From Gibbsiella quercinecans (GTDB lineage: Bacteria > Pseudomonadota > Gammaproteobacteria > Enterobacterales > Enterobacteriaceae): a stretch of DNA of 64,000 nt. Position 1 is the first letter of the stretch. Every line of letters begins with the position of its first letter. The position numbers were made by a program, and so were the translations under genes. Where the stretch lies: the NCBI RefSeq assembly GCF_002291425.1, contig NZ_CP014136.1, forward strand, positions 992,001 through 1,056,000, in the 5' to 3' direction. The notes under the pieces are model-generated. The model searched no databases. It was not told the origin of the DNA and saw nothing but the letters and a program-made list of their open reading frames with translations. Shown here piece by piece: positions 1 through 9,563 of this stretch.

Positions 1-1
1 T

Positions 2-562
<561 letters not shown>

Positions 563-569
563 TACCGGG

Positions 570-742
570 CCCTCACCCCAGCCCTCTCCCATAGGGAGAG
601 GGAGCGTACCGTGCCACCAGTTCTGCCCTCACCCCGGCCCTCTCCCACGGGGAGAGGGAGCAATGACCCACAGCCGCGCGCTATATCTAACATGATGCTC
701 GGGCGGTCCCCTCTCCCTGTGGGAGAGGGATAGGGTGAGGGA
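570..742. repeat. Three palindromic intergenic repeats between convergent sanA and mglC
   Basis: Three copies of a GGGAGAGGG-type palindrome lie at about 571-602, 626-661 and 708-741, the last in the opposite orientation. Each has a CCCTCACCC-N-CCCTCTCCC arm, a 3-5 base loop and GGGAGAGGG. They fill the gap between two convergent genes and probably act as 3' end structures for both transcripts. The same family recurs in many gaps of this window. Confidence 0.85.
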
Positions 743-1753
743 CTATTTCTTCTTGGCGTACTTCAGCGAATCCAACGCCACCGCAAAGATGATAATGCTG
801 CCCTTGATGATGTACTGCCAATACGGATTGATACCAATGTAGGTCAGGCCGTAGTTAATCACGGTAAAAATAATTACCCCGGTCACCACCCCCAGCACGG
901 TCCCCACCCCGCCGGCAAACGACACCCCGCCTACCACGCAGGCGGCGATAGCATCCAGTTCATACATAAAGCCCAGGTTATTGGTGGCGCTGCCGATACG
1001 GCCGGCTTCCAACAGGCCGCCAAAGGCATAAAACACGCCCGACAGCGCATAAATCATGATCAAATTCAGCGGCACATTCACACCGGAGACTTTCGCCGCC
1101 TCGGGGTTACCGCCAATCGCAAAGATATTTTTGCCGAAGCGCGTTTTATTCCACAGCACCCAGACAAAAATAGCCGCAATCACCGCGTAAAACGTAATGT
1201 AGGAAAGCTTGAAATCGCCAAAGCGAATAAACCCCTGAGCGAAGGTTGAGAACTTCTGATCAAAGCCCGCCACCGGCGAAGCGCCGACAAAATCGTAATA
1301 CAGCGAGTTAACCCCATACACGATAATCATCGTGCCCAGCGTGGTGATAAACGGCGTAACGTTAAGATAGGCAATCACCAGGCCGTTAATCAGGCCGATA
1401 ACCGCACCAATGGCGCAAACCAGCAGGATCACCAGTGGAATAGACCAGGTTTCCATGTGCGGGAACACTTTGTTGACGTTATCCATCGACTGTAACAGCG
1501 TGGCCGCCACCACCGCCGCCAGCCCCACCTGGCGCCCGGCGGAAAGGTCCGTGCCCTGGGTCACGATAAGCCCTGCCACCCCCAGCGCGATAATAATACG
1601 CACCGAAGACTGCGTAAGAATATTGCTTAGGTTCATTAAGCTTAAGAAAGTTGGGTCCTGGATAATAATAATCGCCAGCAGCACCAGCAATACCACATAA
1701 ATGCCGCCTTCTTTAAAATAGGTGAACAGCGTTTTTTTATTTAGCACATTCAT
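743..1753 (-). CDS. mglC: Galactose/methyl-galactoside ABC transporter permease MglC
   Basis: Integral inner-membrane permease of the high-affinity D-galactose and methyl-beta-galactoside importer. It has 336 residues, the usual size, with about 8-10 hydrophobic segments and the conserved stretch GTDLSAGRQVGLAAV near residue 67 typical of the RbsC/XylH/MglC family. The C terminus is a short lysine-rich tail. It is the third gene of mglBAC, begins 11 bp after the mglA stop and is co-transcribed with it. The start at the ATG encoding MNVLNKK follows the mglA stop closely. Confidence 0.96.
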   Translation of the reverse strand: MNVLNKKTLFTYFKEGGIYVVLLVLLAIIIIQDPTFLSLMNLSNILTQSSVRIIIALGVAGLIVTQGTDLSAGRQVGLAAVVAATLLQSMDNVNKVFPHMETWSIPLVILLVCAIGAVIGLINGLVIAYLNVTPFITTLGTMIIVYGVNSLYYDFVGASPVAGFDQKFSTFAQGFIRFGDFKLSYITFYAVIAAIFVWVLWNKTRFGKNIFAIGGNPEAAKVSGVNVPLNLIMIYALSGVFYAFGGLLEAGRIGSATNNLGFMYELDAIAACVVGGVSFAGGVGTVLGVVTGVIIFTVINYGLTYIGINPYWQYIIKGSIIIFAVALDSLKYAKKK

Positions 1754-1764
1754 AATTACAATCC

Positions 1765-3273
1765 TTAAAGGTGCAGGGATGCCAAACGTAAGATTTCATT
1801 TTGCGAGGTTTGTCTGGTATTAACGATGCCCGCAACCTGGCCGTTACTCATCACGAGTATTCTGTCGGTAATACCCAAAAGCTCCGGCATTTCGGACGAG
1901 ATAATAATGATCCCCTTGCCCTTTTTCGCCAAATCAGCCATCAGCTGATAAATTTCAAATTTTGCCCCCACGTCAACCCCGCGCGTCGGCTCATCCAGCA
2001 TCAGGATTTCCGGCTGCGTTAATAACCAGCGCCCAAGGATCACTTTTTGCTGGTTGCCGCCGGAGAGTGCCCCCATCGTCGTCCGGTGCCCCGGCGTTTT
2101 TACCCGCATGGCGTCAATCACCCATTGGGTGTCGCTTTTCATGCGCACGTTATCCAACAGGCCAATTTTATTTTTATAATTACGAATATTGGATATCAGC
2201 GAATTAAAGCCGATATCCAGATAGGCATAGATCCCGGTGGAACGGCGCTCTTCGGTCACCAGAGCAAAGCCGCGGTTAATCGCCTCGTTTGCACTGTTGT
2301 TATTAATAGCCTTGCCGTGCAGCTTAATGGTGCCCGCGACTTTTTCACGAATGCCGAACAGGGTTTCCACAATGTCGGTGCGCTTCGCCCCCATCAGCCC
2401 GGCGATCCCCAAAATCTCCCCTTTGTGCAGATCAAAAGAAACGTCGCGGATCGAAGGCTGGCGCAGCGAGGTCAGATTTTTCACTTCCAGAATAACCTCG
2501 CCCGGCGTATTACTGCGATCGGGGAAGCGTTGGCTGAGCGAACGCCCAACCATCATGGCGATAATCTTGTCCATATCCAGCCCCGCCAGCGGCTGGGTCG
2601 TGATCCATTGGCCGTCGCGTAAAATGGTGATCTCATCGCACAGCTGAAAGATTTCCTCCATCTTGTGGGAAATATAAACAATGCCGCAGCCACGCGCTTT
2701 TAACTTGCGGATAATGGTGAACAGGTGGTTCACCTCTTTTTCGGTTAACGAAGAGGTGGGCTCGTCCATAATGACGATTTTTGCATCATAGGAAAACGCC
2801 TTGGCGATTTCGATCATCTGCATTTGCGAAACCGACAGCGTGCCAACCCTGGCGTGCGGATCAATATCGATATCCAGTTCGTCGAAGATTTCTTTGGTGT
2901 CTTTATACATTTTGTCCTGATCGACAAACATGCCCTTTGCCGGATAACGCCCCAGCCACATGTTGTCCATCACGCTGCGTTGCAACACCAGATTCAGCTC
3001 CTGATGCACCATGGAAACGCCATGCTCCAGCGCTTCTTTGGCACTTTTAAAATCAACTTCCTGCCCCTGGAAAATAATGCTGCCCGTATCTTTTTTATAA
3101 ATACCAAACAGGCATTTCAATAAGGTTGATTTACCAGCGCCATTTTCCCCCATCAGCGCGTGAATAGAGTGCGGGCGAACGCGTAAATTAACATTATCCA
3201 ACGCTTTAACGCCGGGAAATGACTTATTGATACCCGTCATCTCCAGCAGAAAGTCACGTGAGCTATCGGCCAT
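1765..3273 (-). CDS. mglA: Galactose/methyl-galactoside ABC transporter ATPase MglA
   Basis: Duplicated ATPase that powers galactose import through MglC. It has 502 residues with two nucleotide-binding halves. The first has Walker [10 protein letters not shown] at about residues 42-50. The second has the degenerate P-loop GLMGAKRTD and a clear signature [15 protein letters not shown], as normal for sugar ABC proteins of the MglA/RbsA/XylG type. It follows mglB after a 336-bp gap occupied by two ERIC-type elements. Such a large gap is unusual, since E. coli mglB and mglA are close together. Confidence 0.96.
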   Translation of the reverse strand: MADSSRDFLLEMTGINKSFPGVKALDNVNLRVRPHSIHALMGENGAGKSTLLKCLFGIYKKDTGSIIFQGQEVDFKSAKEALEHGVSMVHQELNLVLQRSVMDNMWLGRYPAKGMFVDQDKMYKDTKEIFDELDIDIDPHARVGTLSVSQMQMIEIAKAFSYDAKIVIMDEPTSSLTEKEVNHLFTIIRKLKARGCGIVYISHKMEEIFQLCDEITILRDGQWITTQPLAGLDMDKIIAMMVGRSLSQRFPDRSNTPGEVILEVKNLTSLRQPSIRDVSFDLHKGEILGIAGLMGAKRTDIVETLFGIREKVAGTIKLHGKAINNNSANEAINRGFALVTEERRSTGIYAYLDIGFNSLISNIRNYKNKIGLLDNVRMKSDTQWVIDAMRVKTPGHRTTMGALSGGNQQKVILGRWLLTQPEILMLDEPTRGVDVGAKFEIYQLMADLAKKGKGIIIISSEMPELLGITDRILVMSNGQVAGIVNTRQTSQNEILRLASLHL

Positions 3274-3292
3274 AGTTACACCTGGCGGTTGT

Positions 3293-3417
3293 TATACTCG
3301 TCATACTTCAAGCTGCATGGCGTTGGCTCTGTTACCCGCCCCAGCCACGGCCAAACGTCTGGCGCCTGGGATGTGCCGCACCGCCGACGGCCTGCAACTC
3401 AAACGATTTAAAGTATA
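3293..3417. repeat. Diverged ERIC-like element in mglB-mglA gap
   Basis: A 125-bp segment is bounded by TATACT and AGTATA, with imperfect inverted ends (catacttcaagctgcatgg and cctgcaactcaaacgattt). Its length and end sequences match the ERIC copy 63 bp away, but the middle has diverged. It lies within the mgl operon between mglB and mglA. Confidence 0.65.
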
Positions 3418-3480
3418 TTTTGCGGGCTGGAACCCGGCCGCACGGGAGGTTGCCCCACCGCCGGCCAGGCGCATATCTCT

Positions 3481-3605
3481 ATACCTTTCATACTTCAAGT
3501 TGCAGGTGTGTTGGCTTTCCTCGCTCCCCCCAGTCACTTACTTCAGTAAGCTCCTAGGGATTCGCTGCGTTGCCGCCTTCCTGCAACTCGAATTATTTTG
3601 GGTAT
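3481..3605. repeat. ERIC element (intergenic repeat unit)
   Basis: A 125-bp element runs from ATACC to GGTAT and contains the two core ERIC blocks cagtcacttacttcagtaag and ctcctagggattcgc, which match the sequences targeted by the classical ERIC1R/ERIC2 primers with a few differences. The terminal arms cttcaagttgcagg and cctgcaactcgaa are inverted. It lies in the transcribed region just after mglB, so it probably folds in the mgl mRNA and may set the excess of mglB over mglAC. Confidence 0.88.
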
Positions 3606-3609
3606 CGAT

Positions 3610-4602
3610 TTATTTCACAAACTGAGACAAGTTATCTTTATCAACGCCAACGTAAGGAATACGCACCACTTTATTGTCGATGGTGTATTGGGTACCTTCG
3701 GCGGCAGGTTTGCCGGCGGCCAGGTTCTTCGCCAGTTCAAAGGTAGCGCGGGCCTGGTTCTCTGCATCGTTGAGCACAGTGCCGGCCATTGCGCCGGATT
3801 TCACCATGGCCAACGCCTCCGGCAGCGCATCCACGCCGAATACCGGGATGCTGGCCTTATTGTGTGCCTTCAGCGCTTCAACCGCCCCCATCGCCATCGC
3901 GTCGTTGTTGGCGATCACCACCTCGATCTTGTTCGCATTCGGGCCAGACAGCCAGGCGTCCATTTTATCTTTCGCCTGTGCGGTATCCCACATGGCGGTA
4001 TCCAACTGCAGTTGCTGGGTTTTGAACCCCTGCTCATTGAGGGTTTTCACCACGTAGGTGGTGCGCGCTTCTGCATCCGGGTGGCCCGGTTCGCCCTTAA
4101 GCAGCACAAACTGAATCTGGCCGTCTTTGTTCAGATCCCACGCGGGGTTGGCTTTCCAGTGTTTGGCGATCAATTGGCCCTGGATCACGCCGGATTCTTT
4201 GGAATCCGTCCCGACGTAATAAGCTTTGTCATAGCTGTCCAGCGCCTTGCGGGAGGGTTCTTTGTTGTAAAACACGATCGGTACATCGTTGGCCCGCGCT
4301 TTGTCGATCACCACGGGCGCAGCGGCCGGATCGACCAGGTTGATCGCCAGCGCTTTAACGCCCTTGGCGATCAGCACGTCGATCTGATCGTTTTGTTTCG
4401 ACTGATCGTTTTGCGAATCATTCATCAGTAATGTCACGTCCGGCGCGGCTTTCGCATCCCGCTCAATCGCCTTACGCACCACGGACATAAAGTTGTCGTC
4501 ATATTTATAGATGGTCACGCCAATACGGGTATCGGCATGTGCGGCAGCCCCGAACATCATGCAGGCGGCTAATGCGGCCAGGGTAAACGCCTTTTTATTC
4601 AT
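3610..4602 (-). CDS. mglB: D-galactose-binding periplasmic protein MglB
   Basis: Periplasmic binding protein that delivers galactose/glucose to MglAC and, in E. coli, to the Trg chemoreceptor. It has 330 residues, with a signal peptide of about 23 residues ending AAAHA and then [16 protein letters not shown], the start of the first binding lobe. The acidic loop [10 protein letters not shown], near residues 157-166, matches the calcium-binding loop of the E. coli protein. The region 140 bp upstream carries a CRP site and a GalR/GalS-type operator. It is the first gene of mglBAC. Confidence 0.97.
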   Translation of the reverse strand: MNKKAFTLAALAACMMFGAAAHADTRIGVTIYKYDDNFMSVVRKAIERDAKAAPDVTLLMNDSQNDQSKQNDQIDVLIAKGVKALAINLVDPAAAPVVIDKARANDVPIVFYNKEPSRKALDSYDKAYYVGTDSKESGVIQGQLIAKHWKANPAWDLNKDGQIQFVLLKGEPGHPDAEARTTYVVKTLNEQGFKTQQLQLDTAMWDTAQAKDKMDAWLSGPNANKIEVVIANNDAMAMGAVEALKAHNKASIPVFGVDALPEALAMVKSGAMAGTVLNDAENQARATFELAKNLAAGKPAAEGTQYTIDNKVVRIPYVGVDKDNLSQFVK

Positions 4603-4743
4603 TTTCTGTCTCCGGGTTGTGTAGGGTCTTGCTCGGTATCAGGCCAGTTGCCACCGGCAGCGTGGCGCCAGCGGAGTCTGGCAAGAGAAAATTAAGGTGC
4701 CGCTATCCTGGCTGCATGTTATGCCTGAAAGATGTTGACGATC

Positions 4744-4759
4744 TGTGAAATTTCTCACA
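4744..4759 (+). promoter_or_regulatory. CRP-cAMP binding site of mglBAC
   Basis: TGTGAAATTTCTCACA is a perfect match to the TGTGA-N6-TCACA consensus. It lies about 140 bp upstream of mglB, consistent with the known cAMP-CRP control of mgl in E. coli. Confidence 0.85.
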
Positions 4760-4761
4760 GA

Positions 4762-4777
4762 TTGGAAACGGTTACAT
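4762..4777 (+). promoter_or_regulatory. GalR/GalS-type operator upstream of mglB
   Basis: TTGGAAACGGTTACAT matches the 16-bp GalR/GalS operator pattern (GTGnAAnCGnTTnCAC) at 10 of 12 fixed positions. It sits two bases beyond the CRP site, so repressor and activator would bind side by side. The cognate repressor gene is not adjacent here. Confidence 0.7.
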
Positions 4778-5003
4778 CACGCGAAATGTTCAGGGAGTGA
4801 CCGGTGCCACACTCTTGCGGCATGCAACTTTTGGCGCCGGAGAAAATGCGCAGGTCAAGAAAGCAGAGAGGCGCAGGACAAAGCCCGGCAGAATTTCAGC
4901 GGCAGGTTGGTAATGACGAAGCACAGCAAAAACCCGCCGCCTGCAGCCAGTCATTAATGTAATTTTTTTGTTAACAGCACGACAACCACTGCGCAGTACC
5001 ACG

Positions 5004-5033
5004 GCGAAAAAGTGATAGCGTTTTCTTTTTCGC
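5004..5033. promoter_or_regulatory. Inverted repeat upstream of TonB-dependent receptor
   Basis: GCGAAAAAG (5004-5012) and CTTTTTCGC (5025-5033) form a perfect 9-bp inverted repeat with a 12-base spacer. It could be an operator or a hairpin. No function is assigned. Confidence 0.4.
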
Positions 5034-5042
5034 GTTGGCAAG

Positions 5043-5057
5043 GCTAATACGATTAGC
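5043..5057. promoter_or_regulatory. Short palindrome GCTAAT-acg-ATTAGC
   Basis: A perfect 6-bp inverted repeat with a 3-base centre lies 10 bp beyond the previous repeat and about 560 bp before the receptor start. It has the look of a dimeric regulator site. The regulator is unknown. Confidence 0.35.
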
Positions 5058-5619
5058 AGAGTATATTTGGCGGTGATCCCACGTATTCTTTCTCGGTTTG
5101 TCTCCCCTGCCGTCGGAGAAAACGCACTCCTGCGGTGATGAGCTTCACCATCCGGCACCAAACAATAACCTTCATTACTTCGCCCCAAAAAAGTCAGCAG
5201 AGGAAGATATGCGAACGGCGGCTTCCCGCGCCGTCCGGCTCCCTTACGCGCCCTAACGCCTAAGCCGAAAGAAAAAATTCTTCATGACATTTAATTGTGA
5301 AAATAACGTCACCTTTATGTAAGAAAAGGTAAATAAACCCACTTTATAGTTCTGGTGTTTCTATCTCCATAAAGCACCACAGACGTAACGGACATGAGAC
5401 ACGAAGAAAAAACGGATCGGATCGCATCGGATGCGTACTGGCTTCCTGCGTGGTAGCCAGATACCAGCACAGATGGCGCCATCGCGCGTTCATCAGCAGA
5501 TAAAGCATCAACGAGGTACGGCCTTTTCCGGACTAAGCGTTCACCGGAGAAAATAAAAACGAGTTGCCGTTACGCTCAATTACCGGGTTTGTTAAAGCAC
5601 CGAGATAATACGGGAAATA

Positions 5620-7863
5620 ATGATGAAACATTTCAATCGTTCAGGGGTATATATTGCGGTGATGTCCGCGCTGCTTTCCTACACGACGCAAGCAGCGGAC
5701 GGCACCGACATAGGCACAATAAACGTCCAAGGGCAGTCACTGGGCGGTGGGCAAATGGTGCAAGAAGAGAGCGCCAAAGCGCGCTCCACCGTAACCAAAG
5801 AGGCAATGGAGAAAATGTCCGGCACATCCAATGCCGTCGATAAACTCAAGTACACGCCGGGCATCAACGTCAACAGCAATGACTCCACCGGTCTGGGCGG
5901 TCTGGACTTCACCATGCGCGGCATGAGCGCCGATCAGGTGGGCCTGTCGATGGATGGCATCCCGGTGAACGACTCAGGCAACTATGCGCTCTACCCTAAC
6001 CTGCTAGGCGACCCTGAAAATATCGAAGAAGTTTTCGTCACTCAGGGTTCTTCTGAGGCGGACGGCCCGCACATTGGCTCCAGCGGCGGCAACATCGGCC
6101 TGGTGACACGCCGGCCGGCGAAAGAATTTGGCGGGTTCCTCAAACAGACGATAGGCAGCAACAACCTGAGCAAAACCTTCGCGCGGCTGGATACCGGCGA
6201 GTATAACGGCTTCAGCAACTGGATCTCCTACTCGCACACCGAGGCAAAAAAGTGGCGCGGCGAGGGGCGGCAGTATGCCGACAAGTTCGAACTGAATTCG
6301 AACTATGAGGATGATAACGGCAACTCCAGCAACCTGGTGGTCAAATACCACCGCCAGGACAACATCAGCTACTACACGATGAGCAAGAAGGATTTCGATA
6401 CTCACGGCCGTCGTTACGACTCAAGCGACACCCCGAGCTACAACAACGGACAGATCAGCAGCTACTACAAGCTGGCCCGCAACCCGTTTGAAAACCTGAC
6501 GCTGTCCTTTACCCAGAAGCTGCAGTTGCGCGACAACCTGGCGTTGACGCTGCAGCCTTACTACTACTGGGGCAACGGCGGCGGCGCCAGCCCTTCCGCA
6601 TCGTACCTGACCTCGTCGAGCAGCACGGCGGACCAATACGATCTTAGCAACCTCAGCAGCGACAGAACCTATTTCTACCGCCCATCCTGGACCCAGACCT
6701 GGCGCCCAGGTATTACCAGCAAGCTGAAGTGGGATATCAACGAGCAGCACAGTTTGGATCTGGGCTACTGGTACGAGCGCGCGCGTCAACGCCAGACCCA
6801 GCCGTATACCACCATCCAGCAGGACGGCAACCCGAGCACCGTATGGGCAGAGCCAGGCGCTTCTAATCAGTTTACTGACGCCAACGGCAATACGGTACAA
6901 GGGCGCAACTATTTCACCATCACTCCGGCACAGAAAGTGTGGCTGCAGGATACCTGGTTTGTCTCGCCAGACTGGACGCTGGTCGGCGGCCTGGCTTACC
7001 AAAACGTGAAGCGTGACGGTACCAACTACGGCAGCCTGACCGAAGCACCAGAGAAGCGCAAATCCAGCTACAGTGAATGGCTGCCTAACTTCAGCATAAG
7101 TTACAAGATCGACCAGCAAAATCAGGCGTTCTATAACCTGACGCGCAACATGCGTACGCCGCAAAACTACGTACTCTACAATAAAGGCGATTCCATTAGC
7201 CTTGCGCCGGAAATGAGCTGGAACCACGAGCTGGGCTATCGTTTTCAGAATGAAGACATGCTGCTGAGCGCCTCGCTGTTCTATATGCGCTATAGCAATC
7301 GCCAGATTTCCAGTTCACTACCGGACGGCTCATACGAGATGATCAACGCCGGCAACGTGGAAAGTAAGGGGCTGCAGTTGGAGTGGGGCGGCAATCTGCC
7401 ACACAACTTTAACTACTACACGTCCTACACCTATACCGATTCTGAGCAAAAGCAGGACGTGGAATATAAAGGCGTAGCGATGCCGACCAGCGGCAAGCAA
7501 CTGCCCAACGTGCCGAAGAGCCTGCTCAATCTGTCCCTGGGTTACGATGATAGCCTCTACTACGGCAGCATCAGCAGTAAGTACGTCAGCTCCTTCTACG
7601 GCGATATGGCCAACAACGAGAAGATCAGCGGGCGCACGGTAGTCGATCTGGCGGCGGGCGTGCACCTACCGGTAGATAAGAAGATCATCAAGAGCGCAAC
7701 GCTACGCTTTGGCATTAACAACCTGTTCGACAAAGAGTATCTGAGCTCGGCACGCACCATCCCGATTAACGCGCAAAGCTACGGCGGCGTTTCCGCGGGA
7801 ACCGCCTATTACAACGTAGGCGAAGAACGGACCTATAGCGTATCGCTGGAAGCCTCGTTCTAA
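5620..7863 (+). CDS. TonB-dependent outer-membrane receptor, substrate unknown
   Basis: Outer-membrane 22-strand barrel with an N-terminal plug, predicted to import a ligand using TonB energy. It has 747 residues. The signal peptide is about residues 1-25. A TonB-box-like DIGTINVQG (about 30-38) directly precedes the plug, so there is no signalling (STN) domain. Plug landmarks are TPGINVNS, MRGMSADQVGLSMDGIPVND and GGNIGLVTRRP. The barrel ends in the usual terminal Phe (SLEASF). It occupies the region where I would expect galS, but it is not CirA: it is longer (CirA is about 660 residues) and has a different plug signature. It faces an exbD-tonB-exbB-PLD operon, suggesting a dedicated uptake system. 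The ligand cannot be read from sequence. Confidence 0.9.
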   Translation: MMKHFNRSGVYIAVMSALLSYTTQAADGTDIGTINVQGQSLGGGQMVQEESAKARSTVTKEAMEKMSGTSNAVDKLKYTPGINVNSNDSTGLGGLDFTMRGMSADQVGLSMDGIPVNDSGNYALYPNLLGDPENIEEVFVTQGSSEADGPHIGSSGGNIGLVTRRPAKEFGGFLKQTIGSNNLSKTFARLDTGEYNGFSNWISYSHTEAKKWRGEGRQYADKFELNSNYEDDNGNSSNLVVKYHRQDNISYYTMSKKDFDTHGRRYDSSDTPSYNNGQISSYYKLARNPFENLTLSFTQKLQLRDNLALTLQPYYYWGNGGGASPSASYLTSSSSTADQYDLSNLSSDRTYFYRPSWTQTWRPGITSKLKWDINEQHSLDLGYWYERARQRQTQPYTTIQQDGNPSTVWAEPGASNQFTDANGNTVQGRNYFTITPAQKVWLQDTWFVSPDWTLVGGLAYQNVKRDGTNYGSLTEAPEKRKSSYSEWLPNFSISYKIDQQNQAFYNLTRNMRTPQNYVLYNKGDSISLAPEMSWNHELGYRFQNEDMLLSASLFYMRYSNRQISSSLPDGSYEMINAGNVESKGLQLEWGGNLPHNFNYYTSYTYTDSEQKQDVEYKGVAMPTSGKQLPNVPKSLLNLSLGYDDSLYYGSISSKYVSSFYGDMANNEKISGRTVVDLAAGVHLPVDKKIIKSATLRFGINNLFDKEYLSSARTIPINAQSYGGVSAGTAYYNVGEERTYSVSLEASF

Positions 7864-7875
7864 TATCTCCCCCTT

Positions 7876-7908
7876 CTGACCGCCTCCCGCATAGCTTGAG
7901 GCGGTCAG
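7876..7908 (+). terminator. Hairpin terminator after receptor gene
   Basis: CTGACCGCCTC and GAGGCGGTCAG form a perfect 11-bp stem with an 11-base loop, starting 13 bp after the receptor stop. The following T tract (cctttc) is short. Confidence 0.7.
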
Positions 7909-8297
7909 CCTTTCAGCCCACTTAGCTACCAGCCCGCAAAACCAGCATACTGGCCTACACTCCCGGAAAGACAGCTGCGAATCATCCTCTGTGAGACTTC
8001 AGGCTGCTGATGCGTCGGCCGCGATCGTTTATTCTGCCCTGCGCTTCCGGCTATCTGGCTGCCCCTCTAGAAAACGCAACAGGTATCGCGTGTTATCTTC
8101 TGATATCAACAGGGGAACTAACCATGGCGCAAATAAAGGAGGGAACAAACTGACAATGCCACGCGGCACATTGACAGGCGCATGCGATAAAACCGAGAGG
8201 GACACATTGAGGGGATTAAACGCGGCGGGATAGCCCTGCCAAGATACCTTCCGACGGGGATAACACCGCAGCGGAAGGCACCAGGAAAACGATTCGT
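7909..8297. other. Gap between convergent receptor and PLD-like genes
   Basis: About 390 bp with no supported gene. The only structure noted is a possible terminator for the opposite strand: CCTTCCG (8247-8253) and CGGAAGG (8272-8278) with an 18-base loop, just after the PLD-like stop. Confidence 0.5.
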
Positions 8298-9563
8298 TTA
8301 CTTCAGCCCTTCACTGGTGCCTCCCGGCACGGGCGTCGGATAGTCATAGTCGATACGCAGCGGCTGCGCATAAGGGCTGTTCCACAATTGTTCGTAGAGT
8401 TTATCCACTCGGGCAGTCATAGCGCCATTGTTCAGGATCATCTCCATATTGCGCGAGTTATCCAAATAGCCACCGCTCCAGTTGCTGGTGCCGATCCACG
8501 TTTTCTGTTTATCAATGGTCATGACCTTACTATGGAGCACGCGGGCAAAGGGAATAAATCCACTACTGGCCTGCGGGATCGTGACGATTTTGATATGCAC
8601 GTTAGGCAATACCGCCAGGCTCTTCAGATAGCTGATGTTAGGCTGTTTGGTGCTCCAGTCCGCAACCATCAGTTCAATCTGCACGCCGCGCGCCGCCGCG
8701 CTGCGTAGTGCGGTATCGATCACTGCGTAATAAGGCCGTGTGTGCTCCGCGCCATATGACAGCGGCACGTAATCCATCACCTGAACCCGTACCCGCTGCT
8801 TCGCCTCAGCCAACAGGCGGGGCAATTCGGCCTGCGAATCCAGAATGCCGGCAGGGTTAAACTCCCGAGGGCTGGCAACCAGATAATTGTCGGGACGCGT
8901 CGGTTCAGTGGGAGCAGCCAACGGCCGCGGAACAGGTTGCTGTTGTGCCAGTGCCTGCTGCGCCTGCCAGTCCTGTTCAAAAATAGCCTGGATTTGTGCG
9001 ACAACGGCCGGATCGCTGATCAGCAGGCCGGTTTCATGGATGTGCTCCAGCGAACGCCAGTCCAGATTCTGGCTCCCCATATAAGCCTGTTTGCCGTCGA
9101 CCAGAATATACTTGGCGTGCAGAATACCGCCACTCAGTTTATGGTACGGAATGATGCGCAGCTCAAAACCGGGAATCATCTTCAACTGCTCAAGGGTTTC
9201 CGGCGTGGAAATACGCACACCTTTTTCTTCCAGCAACAAGCGGATTTTAACCCCTCGCTCGCCAGCCTTGCGCAGGTGCTGCAGCACGCTATCAAGTTTC
9301 GATCCAGGCCGATCGGCAACATAAAACTCGCCCAGCGAGATCGAATGCTGTGCTCCGTCGAACAGCTGTTTCCACACCTCGTCCGGCTGACGCAAATCGT
9401 CAGCGTTAAGCGTCGTTTCCGTCGGTGCGGTGTAAACCAATTCATAGCCAGGAATAGTAAATCCCGCCCAAACCGTGTGACTAAAAATCAGCAAACCTCC
9501 AGTAATCAGCGTGTTCCACTTACGCCTGCGCCCTGTTGGCCGACCATTACGTTGCTCAAACAT
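8298..9563 (-). CDS. Exported phospholipase-D-superfamily protein, PLD3/PLD4-like
   Basis: 421 residues with an N-terminal signal peptide (positive RRRK, hydrophobic core, cleavage after about A33), so it is periplasmic or secreted. Two HKD motifs are intact: H149-x-K151-x4-D156 with GSQNLDW (163-169), and H344-x-K346-x4-D351 with GTSNWSGGYL (358-367). Family knowledge predicts a phosphohistidine intermediate acting on phosphodiesters. The second half (VMDYVPL, RGVQIELMV, IPFARVLHSK) reads like animal PLD3/PLD4 and poxvirus K4/F13 proteins, whose studied members include single-strand nucleases and lipid enzymes. The start overlaps the exbB end by 8 bp, implying coupled translation with a TonB motor. 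Substrate is unknown: phospholipid, nucleic acid or another phosphodiester. Confidence 0.88.
   Translation of the reverse strand: MFEQRNGRPTGRRRKWNTLITGGLLIFSHTVWAGFTIPGYELVYTAPTETTLNADDLRQPDEVWKQLFDGAQHSISLGEFYVADRPGSKLDSVLQHLRKAGERGVKIRLLLEEKGVRISTPETLEQLKMIPGFELRIIPYHKLSGGILHAKYILVDGKQAYMGSQNLDWRSLEHIHETGLLISDPAVVAQIQAIFEQDWQAQQALAQQQPVPRPLAAPTEPTRPDNYLVASPREFNPAGILDSQAELPRLLAEAKQRVRVQVMDYVPLSYGAEHTRPYYAVIDTALRSAAARGVQIELMVADWSTKQPNISYLKSLAVLPNVHIKIVTIPQASSGFIPFARVLHSKVMTIDKQKTWIGTSNWSGGYLDNSRNMEMILNNGAMTARVDKLYEQLWNSPYAQPLRIDYDYPTPVPGGTSEGLK

Larger units (their letters stand above)
4603..5619. other. 1-kb non-coding region between mglB and the TonB-dependent receptor gene
   Basis: Divergent promoter region with no convincing gene. 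The mglB side holds the CRP and GalR/GalS sites. The rest holds inverted repeats at 5004-5033 and 5043-5057 and a long leader before the receptor start. No galS and no recognisable fragment of it is present, although galS lies here in E. coli. I saw no good Fur box upstream of the receptor. Confidence 0.6.

Noticed and set aside
4745-5188. Small frames on both strands in the mglB-receptor gap
   Set aside because: No ribosome sites, no family resemblance, and they overlap the CRP and operator sites and repeats.
5620-7863. Assignment of the receptor as CirA
   Set aside because: CirA lies close to yeiB/folE/yeiG in E. coli, but this protein is about 85 residues longer, has a different plug signature, and is linked to its own TonB motor.
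7991-8233. 80-codon frame between receptor and PLD-like gene
   Set aside because: No ribosome site or recognisable domain, and codon use is unlike the neighbours.
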